Shown: positions 6,070 to 6,675 of the stretch, one piece after another
Numbering within the stretch: the stretch's first letter is position 1
Layout: the number at the start of each line of letters is the position of its first letter
Assembly (NCBI GenBank): GCA_964464755.1
Contig: CAYXGZ010000096.1
Span: 1-6,675, forward strand
Reading direction: 5' to 3'
Length of the DNA: 6,675 nt
Source: CAYXGZ01 sp964464755
GTDB lineage: Bacteria > Planctomycetota > MHYJ01 > JACPRB01
Program-made: the position numbers and the translations under genes
The notes under the pieces: generated by a model
Seen by the model: the letters and a program-made list of their open reading frames with translations, nothing else
Databases searched by the model: none
Told to the model about the DNA's origin: nothing

Positions 6070-6347
6070 GCCAGCGCCTCGACCACGTACCGCGCCATCT
6101 GGTCCGCCGACTCCTTCTTCACCCGCAGCCGGATCCCGGCGAACTTCCCCTCCCGCTTCTTCACCTCGGCGTCGATCCCCTCGGAGAGCGACTTCGAGCC
6201 GATGAACAGCACCTGGACGGCGCCGCCCACCTTGACGTCCACGACCGGCGCGTAGCCCCGCATCGTCATCAGCACGTACGGCTCGGACGCGATCTCCAGC
6301 TCGACCGGCTCCGTCGTCACCTTCAGCGTCGGTTTCTCGCGCGCCAT
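6066..6347 (-). CDS. 93-residue conserved-looking protein, unknown function
   Basis: The start is ATG 6347 with a strong Shine-Dalgarno GGAGGA 5 nt upstream; the stop is TAG (6068-6066). The N-terminal half looks like alternating strands (TLKVTTEPVELEI, YVLMTMRGYAPVVDVKVGG, VQVLFIG). It is followed by SKSLSEGIDAEVKKREGKF, a further strand GIRLRVKKES and a C-terminal helix ADQMARYVVEAL. The layout suggests a compact beta-sheet domain with one or two helices, perhaps a ligand- or nucleic-acid-binding fold, but I cannot assign a family. No signal peptide, membrane segment or cysteine is present, so it is probably cytoplasmic. It is divergent from the NYN-domain gene across 120 bp and convergent with the 60-residue gene. 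Confidence 0.83.
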   Translation of the reverse strand: MAREKPTLKVTTEPVELEIASEPYVLMTMRGYAPVVDVKVGGAVQVLFIGSKSLSEGIDAEVKKREGKFAGIRLRVKKESADQMARYVVEALA

Positions 6348-6365
6348 TGATTTCCTCCGCGGACC

Positions 6366-6371
6366 ATGCTA
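6366..6371 (-). promoter_or_regulatory. Possible -10 (TAGCAT) for the 93-residue gene
   Basis: TAGCAT on the minus strand lies 18 nt before the ATG, with the GGAGGA Shine-Dalgarno in between. No convincing -35 is found at 16-19 bp upstream. It overlaps the palindrome GCTAGC (6368-6373). Confidence 0.3.
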
Positions 6372-6399
6372 GCTTGTCCGGCATCACCCCGCCCATCAT

Positions 6400-6429
6400 T
6401 TGACAAGCCCCCCCTTCCCCGCCTAGCTT
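6400..6429 (+). promoter_or_regulatory. Promoter for the NYN-domain gene
   Basis: A perfect -35 box TTGACA (6400-6405), an 18-nt spacer and TAGCTT (6424-6429, 3 of 6 matches) fit a sigma-70 type promoter. The predicted transcript start is near 6436, giving a leader of about 32 nt with a T-rich stretch (GCGTTTTCACGTTTCCGTTC) before the AAGGA Shine-Dalgarno 7 nt ahead of the ATG. The surrounding stretch 6348-6467 contains no gene. Confidence 0.55.
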
Positions 6430-6467
6430 TGCGTTTTCACGTTTCCGTTCCCTTTCAAGGATTGTCC

Positions 6468-6675
6468 ATGAACGAGTCCCACACCCTCGCGGTCTTCGTC
6501 GACTTCGAGAACATCGCCCTCGGCTTCCACGGCCGGAAGAACCGCTTCGACGTCGACCGCGTCCTCGAGCGCCTGCTCGAGAAGGGCAAGATCATCGTCA
6601 AGCGCGCCTACGCCGACTGGACCCGCTACCGCGACTACAAGCCCGCCCTCCACGAGGCCGCCATCGAGCTCATCG
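6468..6675 (+). CDS. NYN-domain (LabA/DUF88-type) protein, N-terminal part
   Basis: The first 69 residues of a protein that runs off the right edge. It begins at ATG 6468 behind AAGGA. The opening LAVFVDFENIALG, with Asp12 and the Glu14-Asn15 pair, is the signature first strand of NYN domains, a PIN-like nuclease fold that binds metal through conserved acidic residues and processes RNA. The next parts, IIVKRAYADWTRYRDYKPAL and AAIELI, match the second strand and helix of LabA/DUF88-type members. Full-length relatives commonly carry a C-terminal OST-HTH (LOTUS) RNA-binding domain, which would lie outside this window and is not seen. RNA cleavage is inferred from the fold; the remaining acidic residues cannot be checked. 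Confidence 0.9.
   Translation, partial: MNESHTLAVFVDFENIALGFHGRKNRFDVDRVLERLLEKGKIIVKRAYADWTRYRDYKPALHEAAIELI

Noticed and set aside
6369..6429. CTAGCTT repeated at 6369-6375 and 6423-6429 as a regulator binding pair
   Set aside because: The two 7-mers overlap the predicted -10 boxes of the two divergent genes. Shared promoter sequence is the simpler explanation.

Overview
This is a very GC-rich stretch of bacterial chromosome carrying nine genes, most of them short and closely packed. The host is not certain. The mix of a secreted seven-blade WD40-like protein, a long cytoplasmic TPR protein, and a small lipoprotein resembling the short secretin-like domain proteins common in Planctomycetota suggests a planctomycete or similar GC-rich environmental lineage. 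This is an inference from gene style, not from a marker gene.

Left part (1-2476). The window opens inside katG and holds only its C-terminal third. A small predicted lipoprotein follows on the same strand. Facing it, on the minus strand, are a hemerythrin-like HHE-domain protein and a six-helix membrane protein of unknown function. A 134-bp gap separates the last two and contains an AT-richer dyad and a 7-bp hairpin.

Middle part (2477-3811). A 40-bp divergent spacer carries a TANNNT hexamer exactly 6 nt from the ATG on each strand, which suggests leaderless transcripts for both flanking genes. To the right, a TfoX N-terminal-domain protein overlaps an exported WD40-like beta-propeller by an ATGA junction, so the two are probably translated as a coupled pair.

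Right part (3812-6675). A palindrome-dense 84-bp spacer separates the propeller gene from a convergent 626-residue TPR protein on the minus strand. That protein alternates blocks of 34-residue and 40-residue repeats. Beyond it, a 60-residue, highly basic protein (plus strand) and a 93-residue unknown protein (minus strand) converge and share one CTAG in their stop codons. The window ends in the first 69 residues of a NYN-domain (PIN-like RNase fold) protein behind a perfect TTGACA box.

How they may work together: katG and the hemerythrin-like protein both fit oxygen or peroxide handling. The 60-residue protein and the NYN protein look nucleic-acid related. Nothing in the window forms a recognisable defence, mobile or biosynthetic system. 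I saw no tRNA, rRNA, CRISPR array or insertion sequence. The most unusual points are the two-period TPR architecture, the paired leaderless-type promoters and the interlocked stop codons.
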